A stretch of DNA of 64,000 nucleotides from Crocinitomicaceae bacterium (GTDB lineage: Bacteria; Bacteroidota; Bacteroidia; Flavobacteriales_D; Crocinitomicaceae), in NCBI GenBank assembly GCA_018402525.1, contig JAGYIR010000009.1:124001-188000 (forward strand), read 5' to 3'. Numbering within the stretch: position 1 is the stretch's first letter; each line of letters opens with the position of its first letter. Under the pieces are notes generated by a model. That model did no database searches. It was not told the origin of the DNA and saw only the letters and a list, made by a program, of their open reading frames with translations. The position numbers and the translations under genes were made by a program. This document shows, piece after piece, positions 48,023 to 57,602 of the stretch.

Positions 48023-48930
48023 GTAGCTGACTAAATTTCTTTACTAGGTTCCCTAGAATTACTTCAGAGCTGAACTCCCTTTCTATAAATTTCATTCCCT
48101 CAACATTCACTAATTCCTCTCCATTGACAAAACACGCTTTTAACTTATCAAGTTGGGTTTGCAACGCTACATCATCTGCAGCATATTTACAGTGATTGTA
48201 TTTGTTGTTGTAAATGACCTGTTTTCCTCTCGCTAAAGATTCTAATATAAAGTTGGACAGTCCATCATGCTCAGTAAAACGAATAGCAACATGCGCTTTG
48301 ATAAAAAGTGGTGCCATATCGGTGACCCATCCCACTGGCTTCAACGTTTGCAGGTAAATTCGTATAGTCTTCTTTATCGCTTCCAGCGATGATGAATTGA
48401 ACATCTGGATTATTCTCTGCCAATTTTAGAATACTGGAAGCTCCATAAAAATCTTGACGATTCTTAGGCATGTATGTTAATACTGTCAGTTTATCTTGAG
48501 GGTTCTCCACGACTTCAAATCGTTGGTCAAATGCTGCAAAATTGACAATCTCTGCCTTCACTCCAATTTCTAAAAGTTCTTGTTGAATCCAGTCCACTTC
48601 ACAGAAATGATGTGCCCTTGTCCTATATTCTTCGACAAAATTACCTGATTTAACAGCTTCCGTAGATTTCAAGACATCTGTACCTACCCAATTCATAATC
48701 AAATGCGCCTTATTTTTCAACGCAGAATCGAACACTTTGCTTCGGGACATTGATCCATTGATGGAGAACACAATATCCGCCTTCGGGACATACCACAGCG
48801 CCTTTAGTTTGTCCCATTTATTGTAATAGGTATCCAAAAAAACGTATTGATTATTCGGATCAAATTTCGACAGTTCAGAACTTAATCGTTTGGCAAATAA
48901 TGGAAGACCGACTATTACAACTCTCATCAT
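48012..48930 (-). pseudogene. Glycosyltransferase gene broken by a single-base frameshift
   Basis: Two overlapping frames together make one protein of about 305 residues. The first (from ATG 48930: MMRVVIVGLPLFAKRL) runs to IIAGSDKEDYTNLPANV; the second continues with VGWVTDMAPLFIKAHVAIRFTEHDGLSNFILESLARG to the end at 48012. The switch lies at about 48325-48350, where one surplus base restores a continuous reading. No slippery heptamer is evident, so either a recent mutation or a sequence error is likelier than programmed frameshifting. Intact neighbours on both sides. Confidence 0.8.
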
Positions 48931-48933
48931 CAA

Positions 48934-50178
48934 CTAATTTATTCCATGCTTTTCGAATAACGAAATAACCTCTTCCAATTCATTTTTAGTAAGGGGATAA
49001 TTTGCATTGACAGGCAAATTAATCATTCTTTCGGAGACAAACTCCCCAACTGGACAAGAACCTTCTGAGTAATCATATCTGTACGAACCTTTCGGATGAA
49101 CAACGTCGTTGAACCATTGCCCAAAATGATACCCTTTTGACGCAGCTTCGGATTTTATCGCACTGATGGTTGAAAAATCTACTTTCTCATTAAAAACAAT
49201 GGGATAGCGAACCAATACTTGACTTGCACTTCCACTGCAACTTATATTCTTAAAGTGCGAAAAGGCGTTATCATACTCACTCACAATTTTTTTCTTCTGC
49301 TCGTTTGAACCTTGAATATCCTTCAGTTGATTAGGTAAAAAGCAACTAAGTTTTGGATTTAACTTTGTCGGATATTGCTCCGGAATTTCTCCATCTATTT
49401 CCTTTTGTGAAGTTCTGTATAGAAGATTCAACTTCCTTAATACGCGTTCGCCATTCACCTGGAAAAAATTTGTTTTCTTAGAGAACATCAAATTATATAC
49501 ACCTAGCGTACAGATCATTCTGAAAATATCCGCACCTTTCATCACTTTTAGCTGTTTATAGTACTCTGTGAAATTCGGCAACAGATCCTTATTGTTAATT
49601 ATCATTATTCCTCCTAAGCCAGTTGTGAGGGGCTTTGAATATTCAAGACTAAAAAAAGACACATCGCCTATCGTTCCGCAAAGTTGCCCATCGCTGGTAG
49701 TCGACCCAAAGCAATGTGCTGCATCCTCAACAATAATGACTGACGGAAATTTTTCCTTTAACTCTTTAATGTGCTCAAAAGGAATTCCAAAATTATGAGG
49801 AACAATAATCACCTTGGTTGATTCCGAAACAGCATTCAATAAAAGCGCTGGATTGATATTTAAATTTTGCTTTTCAATATCTACGTACTTGAGCCGGCAG
49901 TTAGCAAATTTAACAGCATTCGTTAGAACGACACACGTATAGCCCGCAACAATAACCTCATCGGTTTGCTTCAGCTTTAACGATTTTAAAAGTGCATAAA
50001 CGGACATTCTACCTGCGCTAAAAAAAAACAACTGAGACGGTAATACACTAAAATAATCGGCTAATAGTCGAATAGATTTCTTGGCATTTCGCATAGACTG
50101 AAACAGCATTATCTGTACCAACCCTTTTAGGTAGCCACTTTTGGAGAGCGTATTGTTGGTAAATGAAAAATGTGCCAT
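48934..50178 (-). CDS. DegT/DnrJ-like PLP aminotransferase
   Basis: 414 residues from MAHFSFTNNTLSKSGYLKGL; the longer frame overlaps the acetyltransferase gene. PLP site: IIVEDAAHCFGST and the lysine in FFSLEYSKPLTTGLGG. More distant from the family than the enzyme at 39021 (atypical N-terminus), so it may act on another sugar. Stop abuts the next gene's start region. Confidence 0.85.
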   Translation of the reverse strand: MAHFSFTNNTLSKSGYLKGLVQIMLFQSMRNAKKSIRLLADYFSVLPSQLFFFSAGRMSVYALLKSLKLKQTDEVIVAGYTCVVLTNAVKFANCRLKYVDIEKQNLNINPALLLNAVSESTKVIIVPHNFGIPFEHIKELKEKFPSVIIVEDAAHCFGSTTSDGQLCGTIGDVSFFSLEYSKPLTTGLGGIMIINNKDLLPNFTEYYKQLKVMKGADIFRMICTLGVYNLMFSKKTNFFQVNGERVLRKLNLLYRTSQKEIDGEIPEQYPTKLNPKLSCFLPNQLKDIQGSNEQKKKIVSEYDNAFSHFKNISCSGSASQVLVRYPIVFNEKVDFSTISAIKSEAASKGYHFGQWFNDVVHPKGSYRYDYSEGSCPVGEFVSERMINLPVNANYPLTKNELEEVISLFEKHGIN

Positions 50179-50185
50179 ACTTACG

Positions 50186-50710
50186 TTAAATGTCCTTGAT
50201 TCTTTTGACAGGTGATCCTCCGTACACACCATTGGATTCAAGTCGACCTTTGACGACTGAATTAGATGCAACTACCACATTACTCTCAATAACTGCTCCT
50301 GGCAATATCGTACATTGCGCACCGATAAAAACATTGTCACCAATACAAATATCATCGTCTAGATAATTCTTAGAAAAGAAATCACTGCTTCCTTCAATGT
50401 TGTTTGAATGACAGATAAAGGTGCAAAATGGACCAATTGCTACATGATTCCCTATCTGAATTTTATTCTTATCGACAAGCAAATATCCATAGGGGGCAAT
50501 ATGTGAATTTTCACCGATTACAACTCCTCCCTTTTGACTGCAATAAATACTGATGTTTTTATAGAAAATACTGTTCTTTCCAATAGTTACATTCTTAGGA
50601 TTATGAATATCAACACTTCGATGAATGTACGCTCCCTGTTCCATTGTTACGCCCTTCATCTTAAAATAAAGAACATGGAATCGTTTCTGTATTCGCTTAA
50701 TAATGCTCAT
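50186..50710 (-). CDS. Hexapeptide-repeat O-acetyltransferase
   Basis: 174 residues. Left-handed beta-helix repeats run from about residue 40 to 160 (VTIGKNSIF, VVIGENSHI, IQIGNHVAI, ICIGDNVFIGAQCTILPGAVI); the likely catalytic His is in FICHSNN. WbbJ/WcaF-type enzymes acetylate sugars in the polymer. Confidence 0.9.
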   Translation of the reverse strand: MSIIKRIQKRFHVLYFKMKGVTMEQGAYIHRSVDIHNPKNVTIGKNSIFYKNISIYCSQKGGVVIGENSHIAPYGYLLVDKNKIQIGNHVAIGPFCTFICHSNNIEGSSDFFSKNYLDDDICIGDNVFIGAQCTILPGAVIESNVVVASNSVVKGRLESNGVYGGSPVKRIKDI

Positions 50711-50711
50711 T

Positions 50712-51980
50712 CTAATCTTTTGCGTTTAACTCTTTAACAAATCCGAAAATTTTATAAATAAGAACCATAAAGTAAACTACTTGAACGCTGCTCATAATCC
50801 ACAGCGTTGTTTTTATATCAGCAGAAAACATAAAGTTAGGCAAAACCACGGATAATATCAACAGCCCAGATCCAATCATTGCTATTTTAAAGAAACTCTT
50901 CTGACGACGAATTATTAACGGTAAAGAAGATATTGGAGACGTAATAAAATTAACTAAAAACCATGGTGCCATAATTTCAGAAAACGTACCCGCACCCGTC
51001 CAGTTTTCACCGAAAACGAAGGTAAAAAGCTCCTCACCGAAAAAGAAAATTATTGAAAACGGCACTATGGATAACAGTGCCAACGTTTTTACAGCTTTCT
51101 TCATTAAAGGGAGAATGTCCTCATTGTTATTGATTTTTTCTGCCGAGCGCTGAAAAAACACCTGTCCAATTGCCAATCCAGCAAAAATCAGTGGCAGTCT
51201 CAACATTTGGTATGAATGATTGTACAAACCATAATCTTCCTTAGAGAAAAGCTGTAACAACAGCACTGCGATGAGCAGATCTCTTCCCAAATCCATCAAG
51301 GTATGAGGTAAATTTACTTTTGGAAACTCACTGTACTCTTTCGCAAGTAGAAAATTTCTTGGTGACCTAGATTTAATTCGGTACTTCTTGTTCACCCTTG
51401 AAAGGTCCAACATGAACCAAATATTGGAAACAATCAAACCTATCGTGGTTCCAATGATTAATCCGATGTAGCCAAAGTTGGACATTCCGAATGCAATCTT
51501 CGATAAATTCCCCACAAATGCATTCGAAATCTTCGCATAACTGATGCTTCGAAATTGCTTCATGCGAATGGACCAGTTCGTTCCCATGTTGTACAAGGCG
51601 GTACAAAACAATGCAACGGGAATGAGCAAGTAAAAAACCAATCTGCTCCCAAATTCTCCAGAAATAAGTGGTATCAGCAATAACAAAACAGCAAGTAAAC
51701 TTACAATTACTGTCGTTCGGATAGCGACTAAGTAAATACGGTAGGAATGAACTTCACTTTTTATGATCGGCAATGCTAATTCATAGCGAGCTGTCGCTAA
51801 GGCTCCACCAATTCCAACAATCAATGCGAAAATTCCAAGTTCAGCAGACTCCTCGGGAGTATACAATCGTGTGATTATCGGTGCGAAAACATACGCCAAT
51901 AGTTGAGCTGTCATTGTTCCCGACATCAGGACAATAATGTACTTTACAAAGTCTGACTTAACATTTAGACCTTTAATCAT
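50712..51980 (-). CDS. Oligosaccharide flippase (Wzx type)
   Basis: 422 residues, about twelve membrane helices. N-terminus YIIVLMSGTMTAQLLAYVFAPIITRLYTPEESAELGIF is typical of Wzx/MATE-like flippases. The ATG at 51980 overlaps the epimerase stop as ATGA, favouring this start over one three codons upstream. Moves the lipid-linked repeat unit to the periplasm. Confidence 0.9.
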   Translation of the reverse strand: MIKGLNVKSDFVKYIIVLMSGTMTAQLLAYVFAPIITRLYTPEESAELGIFALIVGIGGALATARYELALPIIKSEVHSYRIYLVAIRTTVIVSLLAVLLLLIPLISGEFGSRLVFYLLIPVALFCTALYNMGTNWSIRMKQFRSISYAKISNAFVGNLSKIAFGMSNFGYIGLIIGTTIGLIVSNIWFMLDLSRVNKKYRIKSRSPRNFLLAKEYSEFPKVNLPHTLMDLGRDLLIAVLLLQLFSKEDYGLYNHSYQMLRLPLIFAGLAIGQVFFQRSAEKINNNEDILPLMKKAVKTLALLSIVPFSIIFFFGEELFTFVFGENWTGAGTFSEIMAPWFLVNFITSPISSLPLIIRRQKSFFKIAMIGSGLLILSVVLPNFMFSADIKTTLWIMSSVQVVYFMVLIYKIFGFVKELNAKD

Positions 51981-52981
51981 TTTTTGCAAAACGAATCCAA
52001 ATACTCCACAATCCCTTCTTTAAAGAAATGCAAATCAGAATATTCTAATTGTTTTGTTGTATTAGTTATATCTGCAAGTGAATCACGTATGTCTCCTGGT
52101 CGATCTGGTCCGTGAACAATTTTACTACTTTCGTGATACATGTTCAATCGCACAAGATTGTTCTTGATTTCCTGCACAACATCATTCAACGAGAAATACT
52201 CACCACATGCCACGTTAAATGCTTGTCCAAACGAGTGTGGATTATCCGAAGCGAGTGCCAAAACATTCGCCTTCACCGCATTTTTGACATAGGTAAAATC
52301 GCGCGTTTGTCCACCATCGCCGTTGATGGTCAAAACCTCTCCCTTGATCATTTTATCAATAAACTTTGGGATAGCTGCGGCATACACGCCATTTGGATCT
52401 TGCTTTGGCCCAAATACGTTAAAATAGCGCAATCCAACAGTTTCAAGTCCGTGCAGTTTGTGATAAACCTTGCCGTATTCTTCGTTTAATCGCTTTGTGA
52501 CTGCATACGGGGACAACAGTTCACCTTCGTCACCAATCTTCTTGGGAGAAACGCTGCTGTCACCATAAACAGAGGATGAACTTGCATAGACAAACCGCTT
52601 GATTCCTTTCTCTTTAGTCGCATGCAACATATTTAAAAAACCAGTCGCGTTGACGTTATGTGTATTGTGAGGAAATTCAATCGAGCGTGGCACTGACCCG
52701 AGGGCGGCTTGGTGCGTAACGAGATCAATTCCTTCCAAAGCATTTAAACAATCCTCATAATTGGTGATATCACCTTCGATAAAACGAAATAACTTGTTTC
52801 CCTGAAATTCATCCAGATTTGAAATTCTACCCGTAGCTAGATTATCTAAAACTGAAACTTTGATGGAATGACCTAGTAAAAACCCGACGATATTCGAGCC
52901 AATAAACCCAGCACCTCCTGTCACCAAAACGTGCTTTCCCTCTAAATGTTTAACAGCGTTATCTAAGCTATTATTTGGCAT
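51977..52981 (-). CDS. NAD-dependent UDP-sugar epimerase (WbpP-like)
   Basis: 334 residues, extended SDR. NAD site [15 protein letters not shown], Ser in [11 protein letters not shown] and YxxxK in [40 protein letters not shown] resembles UDP-N-acetylglucosamine 4-epimerases (WbpP/TviC). Its start lies inside the last codons of rny (11-base overlap), tying the polysaccharide cluster to the rny transcript. Confidence 0.9.
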   Translation of the reverse strand: MPNNSLDNAVKHLEGKHVLVTGGAGFIGSNIVGFLLGHSIKVSVLDNLATGRISNLDEFQGNKLFRFIEGDITNYEDCLNALEGIDLVTHQAALGSVPRSIEFPHNTHNVNATGFLNMLHATKEKGIKRFVYASSSSVYGDSSVSPKKIGDEGELLSPYAVTKRLNEEYGKVYHKLHGLETVGLRYFNVFGPKQDPNGVYAAAIPKFIDKMIKGEVLTINGDGGQTRDFTYVKNAVKANVLALASDNPHSFGQAFNVACGEYFSLNDVVQEIKNNLVRLNMYHESSKIVHGPDRPGDIRDSLADITNTTKQLEYSDLHFFKEGIVEYLDSFCKK

Positions 52982-54500
52982 AGTTTACAGCTCTTTTTTC
53001 ACGAATGAGCGTTACTTTTACTTGTCCCGGATACGTCATTTCCGTTTGAATACGTTGTGAGATTTCAAAAGACAATTCATCTGCTCTCGCATCGCTTACG
53101 GTATCACTTTCCACCAATACTCTCAATTCTCTACCCGCTTGGATAGCATACGCTGTATTCACACCGTCATAACCTAAGGCTAAGTTCTCTAAATCTTTGA
53201 TGCGTTTGATGTACGACTCAACAATCTCGCGACGTGCTCCTGGACGTGCTCCTGAAATCGCATCACACACCTGAACGATTGGTGAGATCAATGTTGTCAT
53301 TTCCACCTCGTCGTGGTGAGCACCAATTGCATTACATACATCTGGTTTCTCTCCAAACTTCTCAGCGAGTTTCATTCCTAAGACAGCGTGCGGCAATTCT
53401 GGCTCTTCATCTGGCACTTTACCGATATCGTGTAACAGACCTGCTCTTTTCGCTAATTTAACGTTCAATCCAAGCTCTGCCGCCATGATCGCACATAGGT
53501 TAGCGACTTCTCTCGAGTGTTGCAATAAGTTTTGCCCGTAAGATGAACGGTACTTCATTCGACCTACCATTCTTGTCAGTTCAGCATGTAAACCATGAAT
53601 TCCTAAATCTATACATGTTCTACGACCTGTCTCTGCAATTTCTTCTTCAAGTTGTTTACGTGTTTTTGCAACCACCTCTTCAATTCTTGCTGGGTGAATT
53701 CGACCATCAGAAACCAATTGGTGCAATGCCAATCGAGCGATTTCTCTTCTTACTGGATCAAAGCACGATAAAATAATCGCCTCAGGTGTGTCATCTACGA
53801 TGATCTCCACTCCTGTTGCTGCTTCAAGTGCACGGATATTTCTTCCTTCACGCCCAATGATTCTACCTTTTACTTCGTCAGATTCAATGTTGAACACCGA
53901 AACAGAATTTTCAACCGCCTGCTCCGTTGCGACACGTTGAATGGTTTGAATCACAATTTTTCGTGCTTCACGGTTCGCGTTTAATTTCGCTTCTTCAACA
54001 ATTTCGTTGATGTGTGACATCGCCGATGTTCTTGCTTCGTCTTTTAATGAATCAACCAATGATTTCTTCGCATCCTCAGCAGACATTCCACTGATCTTAG
54101 ATAATTCAGCAACCGTTTTTTGGTGCATTTTCTCTAATTCTTGTTGCTTACTTTCGTACGCATTGATCTTTCCGTCTAAAATCGACTGGTTCTTTTCAAA
54201 TTGTTTTTCTTGACGATTTGCGTCCTCAATTTTCTTGGTCAATGCTGTTTCCTTGCTACGGATTCTATCCTCAGCCGATTGTAACTTGCGCTCACGGTCT
54301 TTTATTTTTGACTCGTGTTCCTCTTTTAATTTTAAAAATGTTTCCTTGGCTTGAAGAAGTTTGTCCTTTTTCAGATTCTCTCCATCTCGCTCTGCGTCTT
54401 TTAGCACCTTCTCTGCTTTTGACTTTAACAAAACACTCTGAACAATAAAAGCGCCAACTGCTCCTGCAATGACACCTATTATTCCAATTATTACATTCAT
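52971..54500 (-). CDS. rny: Ribonuclease Y
   Basis: 509 residues. N-terminal membrane helix, a long coiled coil (about residues 30-140), KH domain [26 protein letters not shown], and HD domain [20 protein letters not shown] with HDIGK. Endonuclease that starts mRNA decay at the membrane. Expected length for the family. Downstream of zapA. Confidence 0.97.
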   Translation of the reverse strand: MNVIIGIIGVIAGAVGAFIVQSVLLKSKAEKVLKDAERDGENLKKDKLLQAKETFLKLKEEHESKIKDRERKLQSAEDRIRSKETALTKKIEDANRQEKQFEKNQSILDGKINAYESKQQELEKMHQKTVAELSKISGMSAEDAKKSLVDSLKDEARTSAMSHINEIVEEAKLNANREARKIVIQTIQRVATEQAVENSVSVFNIESDEVKGRIIGREGRNIRALEAATGVEIIVDDTPEAIILSCFDPVRREIARLALHQLVSDGRIHPARIEEVVAKTRKQLEEEIAETGRRTCIDLGIHGLHAELTRMVGRMKYRSSYGQNLLQHSREVANLCAIMAAELGLNVKLAKRAGLLHDIGKVPDEEPELPHAVLGMKLAEKFGEKPDVCNAIGAHHDEVEMTTLISPIVQVCDAISGARPGARREIVESYIKRIKDLENLALGYDGVNTAYAIQAGRELRVLVESDTVSDARADELSFEISQRIQTEMTYPGQVKVTLIREKRAVNYAK

Positions 54501-54579
54501 ACTTCTACGTTTTAACTATAAACTACTCACCCGAAGTTGAACTGAATGAAAAAATGAAAGGTATAATAGAATAAAGTGT

Positions 54580-54861
54580 TTAGTCCAAATCGTCGGACAA
54601 GGACTTCAAGTTGTTTTCAATCTCCTTCAATACCGAATCGTCGATCCCTTCCGATTTTCCAGAATTAGGTTTCGAAGCCAGTTGTAATGCAGTCATTGCT
54701 AATAAATCCTGCATATCCTTTACGGCATAATTATCTTGAAGTAACTTGATTGCCTTGTTGATGTCAGCTGCGGCTTTTTGAACACGTTGCTCCTCGCTCT
54801 CATCAACTGAAAGTGGATATGTTCTACCGGCTACAACAACTTTTAAAGACAACTTAGCCAT
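54580..54861 (-). CDS. zapA: Cell division protein ZapA
   Basis: 93 residues. LKVVVAGRTYPLSVDESEEQRVQKAAADINKAIKLL and the coiled-coil helix MQDLLAMTALQLA fit ZapA, which bundles FtsZ filaments. Placement before rny is usual in Bacteroidota. The upstream coiled-coil gene ends 3 bases before its start. Confidence 0.93.
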   Translation of the reverse strand: MAKLSLKVVVAGRTYPLSVDESEEQRVQKAAADINKAIKLLQDNYAVKDMQDLLAMTALQLASKPNSGKSEGIDDSVLKEIENNLKSLSDDLD

Positions 54862-54864
54862 GCT

Positions 54865-55188
54865 TTATTTTTTTAACTGCCCGATGCAGTATTCTATTTC
54901 TTTCACCAATTCATCAATCTGCTCATCTGAAATACTCATTTCATTCGAACCATCAACGTCTTGTCCCTTTGTCGCACCAATTTCAGATTTCAAATCACTG
55001 ATTTTCGATTCAAGCTTTTCAACTTCATTCGATTTTGAAGTTAACTGTTCTTTCAGTTGAGCGATCTCATTCTGAAACGACTCGTTCTTTGCTTGTTCAA
55101 CCGATAACTGATCTTTCATACGAGTGACTTTCTCTCCTATGGTTTTAATCAACGTGTTAATTCGATCTGTCATTGTTTCGACTTTCAT
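54865..55188 (-). CDS. Short coiled-coil protein upstream of zapA
   Basis: 107 residues from MKVETMTDRINTLIKTIG; an ATG five codons later is an equal start. Residues 15-75 form a continuous heptad coiled coil (NESFQNEIAQLKEQLTSKSNEVEKLESKISDLKSE shape). The end (SISDEQIDELVKEIEYCIGQLKK) is amphipathic. Similar genes before zapA in Bacteroidota are ZapB-like in shape, but a division role is inference. Confidence 0.8.
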   Translation of the reverse strand: MKVETMTDRINTLIKTIGEKVTRMKDQLSVEQAKNESFQNEIAQLKEQLTSKSNEVEKLESKISDLKSEIGATKGQDVDGSNEMSISDEQIDELVKEIEYCIGQLKK

Positions 55189-55236
55189 ACAAAAATAGCA
55201 TAGTAATAGACACCCACAATATTTTTGGTGCATTTG

Positions 55237-55267
55237 TTGCAGATAATTTATCAAAAACATACTTTTG
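55237..55267 (+). promoter_or_regulatory. Promoter of the M23 peptidase gene
   Basis: TTG (55237-55239), a 20-base spacer and TACTTTTG (55260-55267) give a full Bacteroidota promoter. The predicted transcript start falls at about 55273, on the ATG (55272), so the mRNA is almost leaderless. Confidence 0.65.
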
Positions 55268-55272
55268 ATAAA
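55247..55272. repeat. 10-base inverted repeat over the M23 promoter and start codon
   Basis: TTTATCAAAA (55247-55256) and TTTTGATAAA (55263-55272) are perfect inverted copies 6 bases apart. They cover the -7 box and touch the ATG. On the minus strand the same palindrome supplies TATGTTTT, a possible -7 box for the zapA-rny side. Confidence 0.55.
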
Positions 55273-56967
55273 TGTATAAATCCCTTCTTTTCTTCGTTTT
55301 AATTGCTTCCTTTTTCAACCAATTATTCGCACAAAACAACGCGAAATTCGACTATCACCCGCCACTAAAAATTCCGCTCATCCTCTCTGCAAATTTCGGT
55401 GAACTTCGTCCAAATCACTTCCACATGGGACTGGATTTTAAAACAAATGGCAAAGAAGGATACAATCTTTACGCCATCGAGGAAGGGTTCGTTTCTCGCA
55501 TAAAAGTGTCGACTTTTGGGTATGGAAAGGTGATTTACATTGATCATCCAAACGGTGTGACGAGCGTTTATGCGCACTGCAGCGAATTCAAAGGTGAAAT
55601 TGATTCCATCGTTAGACTCACTCAAGAAAAAGAACAGAATTTTGAAGTTGAAATCTTTCCGAAGAAAAATGAAATCCGCGTAACGAAAGGTCAAGTAATT
55701 GGTATTTCAGGAAATTCTGGAGGTTCCAACGGCTCCTCACTTGCACTTTGAACTACGCGATACAAAAACCGAACATGCATTGAACCCCTTACTTTATGGA
55801 TTCGATATGCCCGACACAAAAGCTCCTGAAATTCGCGGTGTGAAACTATATAGTTTAACGAAAGAAGGTTACCGCTATCCCAATAAATCCGTGACAAAAA
55901 CGGCAGCCTTAGGTGCAAATGGGTACTATATCGGAGAAAATAAAATCGTAGTTCCAGCAAGCTATTTAACGCCTTCTGGTGGACTTGGACTCGCTTTTGA
56001 TGTGATCGACCGCTTAGACGGAGCAAGTAACCAGTGTGGACTGTTTGGAGCCGTGCTCATTATTAATAACGATACAATTTTTGGTCAACGCACTGAACGA
56101 ATTCCGTTTGAATCAACACGCTTTGTCAACTGCCACAAGGATTACGAAGAATATTCGCAGCGAAGCAGGAAGAAGTACCACAAATCGTTTAGAACACAAG
56201 AAAATGATTTACCGATTTATACCATCGATGGATTGGGTGTATTCAATGCAAAACCGGGAGATGAACTTGACGTGCGCTACATTGCTTTTGATCCGAAAGG
56301 GAATACTTCGGAACTAAAATTTAAAATTGTTATTAGCGCTGGAACGACAAGTAGTCAGGATGCCGTTTATCCATCGACTGAAAGTCTACAACCGATGGAA
56401 ACTAGACGTGTCCAAGGTAAAACGACTACAGTAGATTTTGGCATTACGACGGTGTACGAGCCGATGAAAGTGAACGCGGCAAACATTGATCGTTCAATTG
56501 GAGATGCGGAAGCACCCGTGAATAAATCGTATTTGATTAAAATTAAGTCGAATGCTCCAAAAGACGGAAAGCATTATTTAGAGATGATTACCGCGAAAGG
56601 AAAGAAAAGAGCACTTGATTTAACCTACGACGACAGCACGTTTTATTGCACTTCAAAGTATTTCGGAAGCTATTCCCTTAAACGTGATGAAACGGGACCT
56701 TCCGTTGTACCGTATGGTTTTTCTAGTAGCACAACGATCACTTCAGCGAGCACCTTAAAATGGAAGATTTCTGATAGTCAAATAGGTATTGCTGACTACG
56801 ATTTATTTATCGATGGGGAATGGAAGTTACTCGATTACGACTACAAATCTGGTTTGATTACATATAACAGAGACGCATCGGTTGTCGGAACAAAAGAACT
56901 ATTGCTATTGGTCAAAGACGGCTGTGGGAATGTCACAGAATGGAAGAGTACATTGGAGTTTAAGTAG
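55272..56967 (+). pseudogene. M23 metallopeptidase gene with a frameshift inside the active site
   Basis: Two frames together encode about 565 residues. The first (55272-55751) has a signal peptide, LSANFGELRPNHFHMGLDF (the HxxxD zinc motif) and GYGKVIYIDHPNGVTSVYAHC. It then reads GISGNSGGSN and leaves the family; the second frame (to 56967) continues with TAPHLHFELRDT, the second zinc motif, and a long C-terminal beta domain. One surplus A in TCCAACGGCT (55728 or 55729) explains the break: without it the text reads GNSGGSTAPHLHFE. LytM-type enzymes cut peptidoglycan peptides. Mutation or sequence error; as given, no active enzyme is made. Confidence 0.88.
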
Positions 56968-56975
56968 TTTGGGGT
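56959..56975 (+). repeat. Left copy of a 17-base direct repeat at the M23 gene end
   Basis: TTTAAGTAGTTTGGGGT includes the last codons and TAG stop of the M23 gene. The identical sequence recurs at 61087-61103, 4,128 bases away. Candidate attachment-site repeat bounding the accessory block. Confidence 0.6.
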
Positions 56976-57054
56976 CTAACGGTTAGTATAAGAGCTGTAG
57001 CGGATTTAAATGCACTTACTTTTCGAATAGCAAGATACTTAATTAAATACAAAA

Positions 57055-57107
57055 ACGGTTTGAGTATTCACCCAAACCGCTATTGCTTTTATACATTGTT
57101 GTATGCC
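57055..57107. repeat. Hairpin and inverted end motif left of the accessory block
   Basis: CGGTTTG (57056-57062) and CAAACCG (57073-57079) form a hairpin; ATTGTTGTATGCC (57095-57107) recurs inverted as GGCATACAACAAT at 60895-60907, at the other end of the block. The 154-base gap 56968-57121 holds no gene. Confidence 0.5.
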
Positions 57108-57121
57108 GTTTTCTTTATCGT

Positions 57122-57505
57122 TTATAGATTCATTCCCGATAAAGAAGGCTTTCTTAGCATTGTGCCTATATAAAAAAGCGTAGTTACCATAATACCCGGT
57201 AGTGGAAAATCACCGCCTACTACTTCGGCTACAATTATTCCACCTCCAAAAGAAGCCAATAAGAAAAATCCGATATTGCTTGTTTTAGGTATCCAATAAA
57301 GAGTCAAAGCAGATAATTCTATTAAGCCTATTAGAAGCATTTTATCGCCCCAATTAGTAATCTTACTCATATTTTCGAGCATTCCTTCATTGCCGATTAC
57401 TTTCATAATACCTGCCATTAATATCATTAATGACGGAATCACAGAAAGTATGTAACCTACTATTTTCCTTGTTTTGCTAATTTGCGTTTCGTGTAATGTG
57501 TTCAT
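57122..57505 (-). CDS. DoxX-like membrane protein
   Basis: 127 residues, four membrane helices (about residues 11-31, 52-70, 75-95, 100-115). LSVIPSLMILMAGIMKVIG and WGDKMLLIGLIELSALTLYWIPKTSNIGFFLLASFGGGIIVAEVVGG match DoxX/DUF4395-like small proteins often linked to oxidative-stress genes. The upstream gap carries a perfect FNR-type palindrome and a -7 box, so it is probably controlled by the Crp/Fnr gene of the same block. Confidence 0.85.
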   Translation of the reverse strand: MNTLHETQISKTRKIVGYILSVIPSLMILMAGIMKVIGNEGMLENMSKITNWGDKMLLIGLIELSALTLYWIPKTSNIGFFLLASFGGGIIVAEVVGGDFPLPGIMVTTLFYIGTMLRKPSLSGMNL

Positions 57506-57534
57506 TTTTTTTCGATTTAGTTAAATAATAGTTG

Positions 57535-57542
57535 CAAAATTG
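57535..57542 (-). promoter_or_regulatory. Candidate -7 box for the DoxX-like gene
   Basis: The minus strand reads CAATTTTG, seven of eight to TAnnTTTG, followed by CAAC. It lies about 30 bases before the ATG and 36.5 bases from the centre of the FNR-type site. Confidence 0.45.
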
Positions 57543-57556
57543 TTGCTTTCTAAAAT

Positions 57557-57582
57557 GTTGTGCATTGATGTACATCAAGAAA
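57557..57582 (-). promoter_or_regulatory. FNR-type operator upstream of the DoxX-like gene
   Basis: TTGATGTACATCAA (57565-57578) is a perfect palindrome and an exact match to the FNR consensus TTGAT-N4-ATCAA. It sits within a 26-base segment that is repeated base for base at 60366-60391. Its centre is about 43 bases upstream of the predicted transcript start, the class II activator position. Confidence 0.7.
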
Positions 57583-57602
57583 TAGAAAGGTGTTTTATTC
57601 CA

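Noticed and set aside
55720-55735. Programmed ribosomal frameshift in the M23 gene
   Set aside because: No slippery heptamer or following pseudoknot-like stem is evident, and the break separates catalytic motifs; mutation or error is simpler.
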